Shown here: positions 40,266-40,543 of the stretch, piece after piece
Layout: the number at the start of each line of letters is the position of its first letter
Numbering within the stretch: position 1 is the stretch's first letter
NCBI GenBank assembly: GCA_964439215.1
Contig: CAYTNY010000009.1
Span: 1-40,543, forward strand
Direction: 5' to 3'
DNA length: 40,543 nt
From: CAYTNY01 sp964439215
GTDB lineage: Bacteria; Oederibacteriota; PGYV01; CAYTNY01
The notes under the pieces: model-generated
Told to the model about the DNA's origin: nothing
Database searches by the model: none
The model's input: only the letters and a program-made list of their open reading frames with translations
Position numbers and translations under genes: made by a program

Positions 40266-40501
40266 CTCCAACTCCTTTTAATATTAAATTCCCGTGTATT
40301 TTATCAGAAACCGTTTTAACGTTCAACAGAAAGTTGGCAGTATGACGGGATAAGAGTTCCAGGTTCCAATTGGAAGTTTAGAGGTTTGGCGGCTTGGATG
40401 TTTGGCAAAAATATAAGACGTAATGAAAAAAACTATTGAAAAAAATATTGTTTGGCAGCCGCTGGTTTCAGCCCGTGTGGTTTCTGTTTTTGTTGTTTGT
40501 T
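40266..40501. other. Gene-free stretch at the window edge
   Basis: No credible gene. It holds the palindrome TTCCAATTGGAA (40364-40375), preceded by GTTCCAGGTTCCA, a short heptamer-like direct repeat. G/T-rich sequence (GGTTTGGCGGCTTGGATGTTTGGC) follows. The stretch leads into the heptamer tract at 40502. Confidence 0.5.
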
Positions 40502-40543
40502 TTGAACCTTGAACCTTGAACCTTGAACTTTGAACTTTGAACT
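40502..40543. repeat. Heptamer tandem repeat (TTGAACC/TTGAACT), cut by the window end
   Basis: Six contiguous 7-bp units: TTGAACC three times (40502-40522), then TTGAACT three times (40523-40543). The array probably continues beyond the window. The same heptamer family appears inverted at 486-503. Confidence 0.9.

Overview
The window reads as ordinary chromosome from an uncultivated diderm bacterium. Nearly all genes lie on the minus strand in tightly packed, often overlapping operons. The evidence for an outer membrane is two PorV/PorQ-like barrel proteins, a third barrel-like protein, a DUF748/AsmA-like protein, an O-antigen-ligase-type membrane protein and several lipoproteins. The large protein with long T-x-T-x stretches, Ig-like repeats and a FlgD-like C-terminal domain is a style I associate with candidate phyla such as Goldbacteria (Goldiibacteriota). 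That placement is a guess from protein style, not a phylogeny. SpoVS and GerMN, families first known from spore formers, sit beside these diderm features. No rRNA, tRNA, CRISPR array, transposase or phage gene was seen.

Layout: (1) 1-520: a DUF559 nuclease gene between palindromic repeats. (2) 525-2791: EndoQ-like PHP nuclease overlapping a DUF748-like protein. (3) 2886-8483: tyrS, then birA-nadC-valS, with two hairpin repeats between tyrS and birA. (4) 8567-11037: accA, a cell-wall amidase and a GerMN protein. (5) 11047-13758: a three-gene envelope module (PorV-like/FN3 protein, TPR/coiled-coil membrane protein, small barrel). (6) 13821-19429: nrdR, an O-antigen-ligase/TPR protein, glyA, rpiB, an exported membrane protein and spoVS. 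(7) 19444-22527: rsmI, two membrane/coiled-coil proteins (one with a GAF domain) and a TPR lipoprotein ending in a terminator. (8) 22528-23044: a gene-free stretch with degenerate hairpins, then rpmB on the plus strand. (9) 23380-27023: relA/spoT, a DUF374 acyltransferase and a LysM lipoprotein. (10) 27090-37086: a frameshifted glycosyltransferase, a PorV-like protein and an 8.1 kb giant surface-protein gene. (11) 37348-40265: an apparently leaderless MFS transporter facing a GH1 beta-glucosidase and a small lipoprotein. (12) 40266-40543: heptamer tandem repeats.

How it fits together: housekeeping functions (translation, NAD, biotin, fatty-acid and one-carbon metabolism, stringent response, dNTP regulation) are interleaved with envelope building. 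The clearest accessory system is the giant protein with the PorV-like gene directly downstream, which resembles a type IX secretion cargo with its outer-membrane partner. Other unusual points are the broken glycosyltransferase, the LysM lipoprotein that appears anchored at both ends, the membrane-tethered GAF pair, and a strong promoter placed directly on a start codon.
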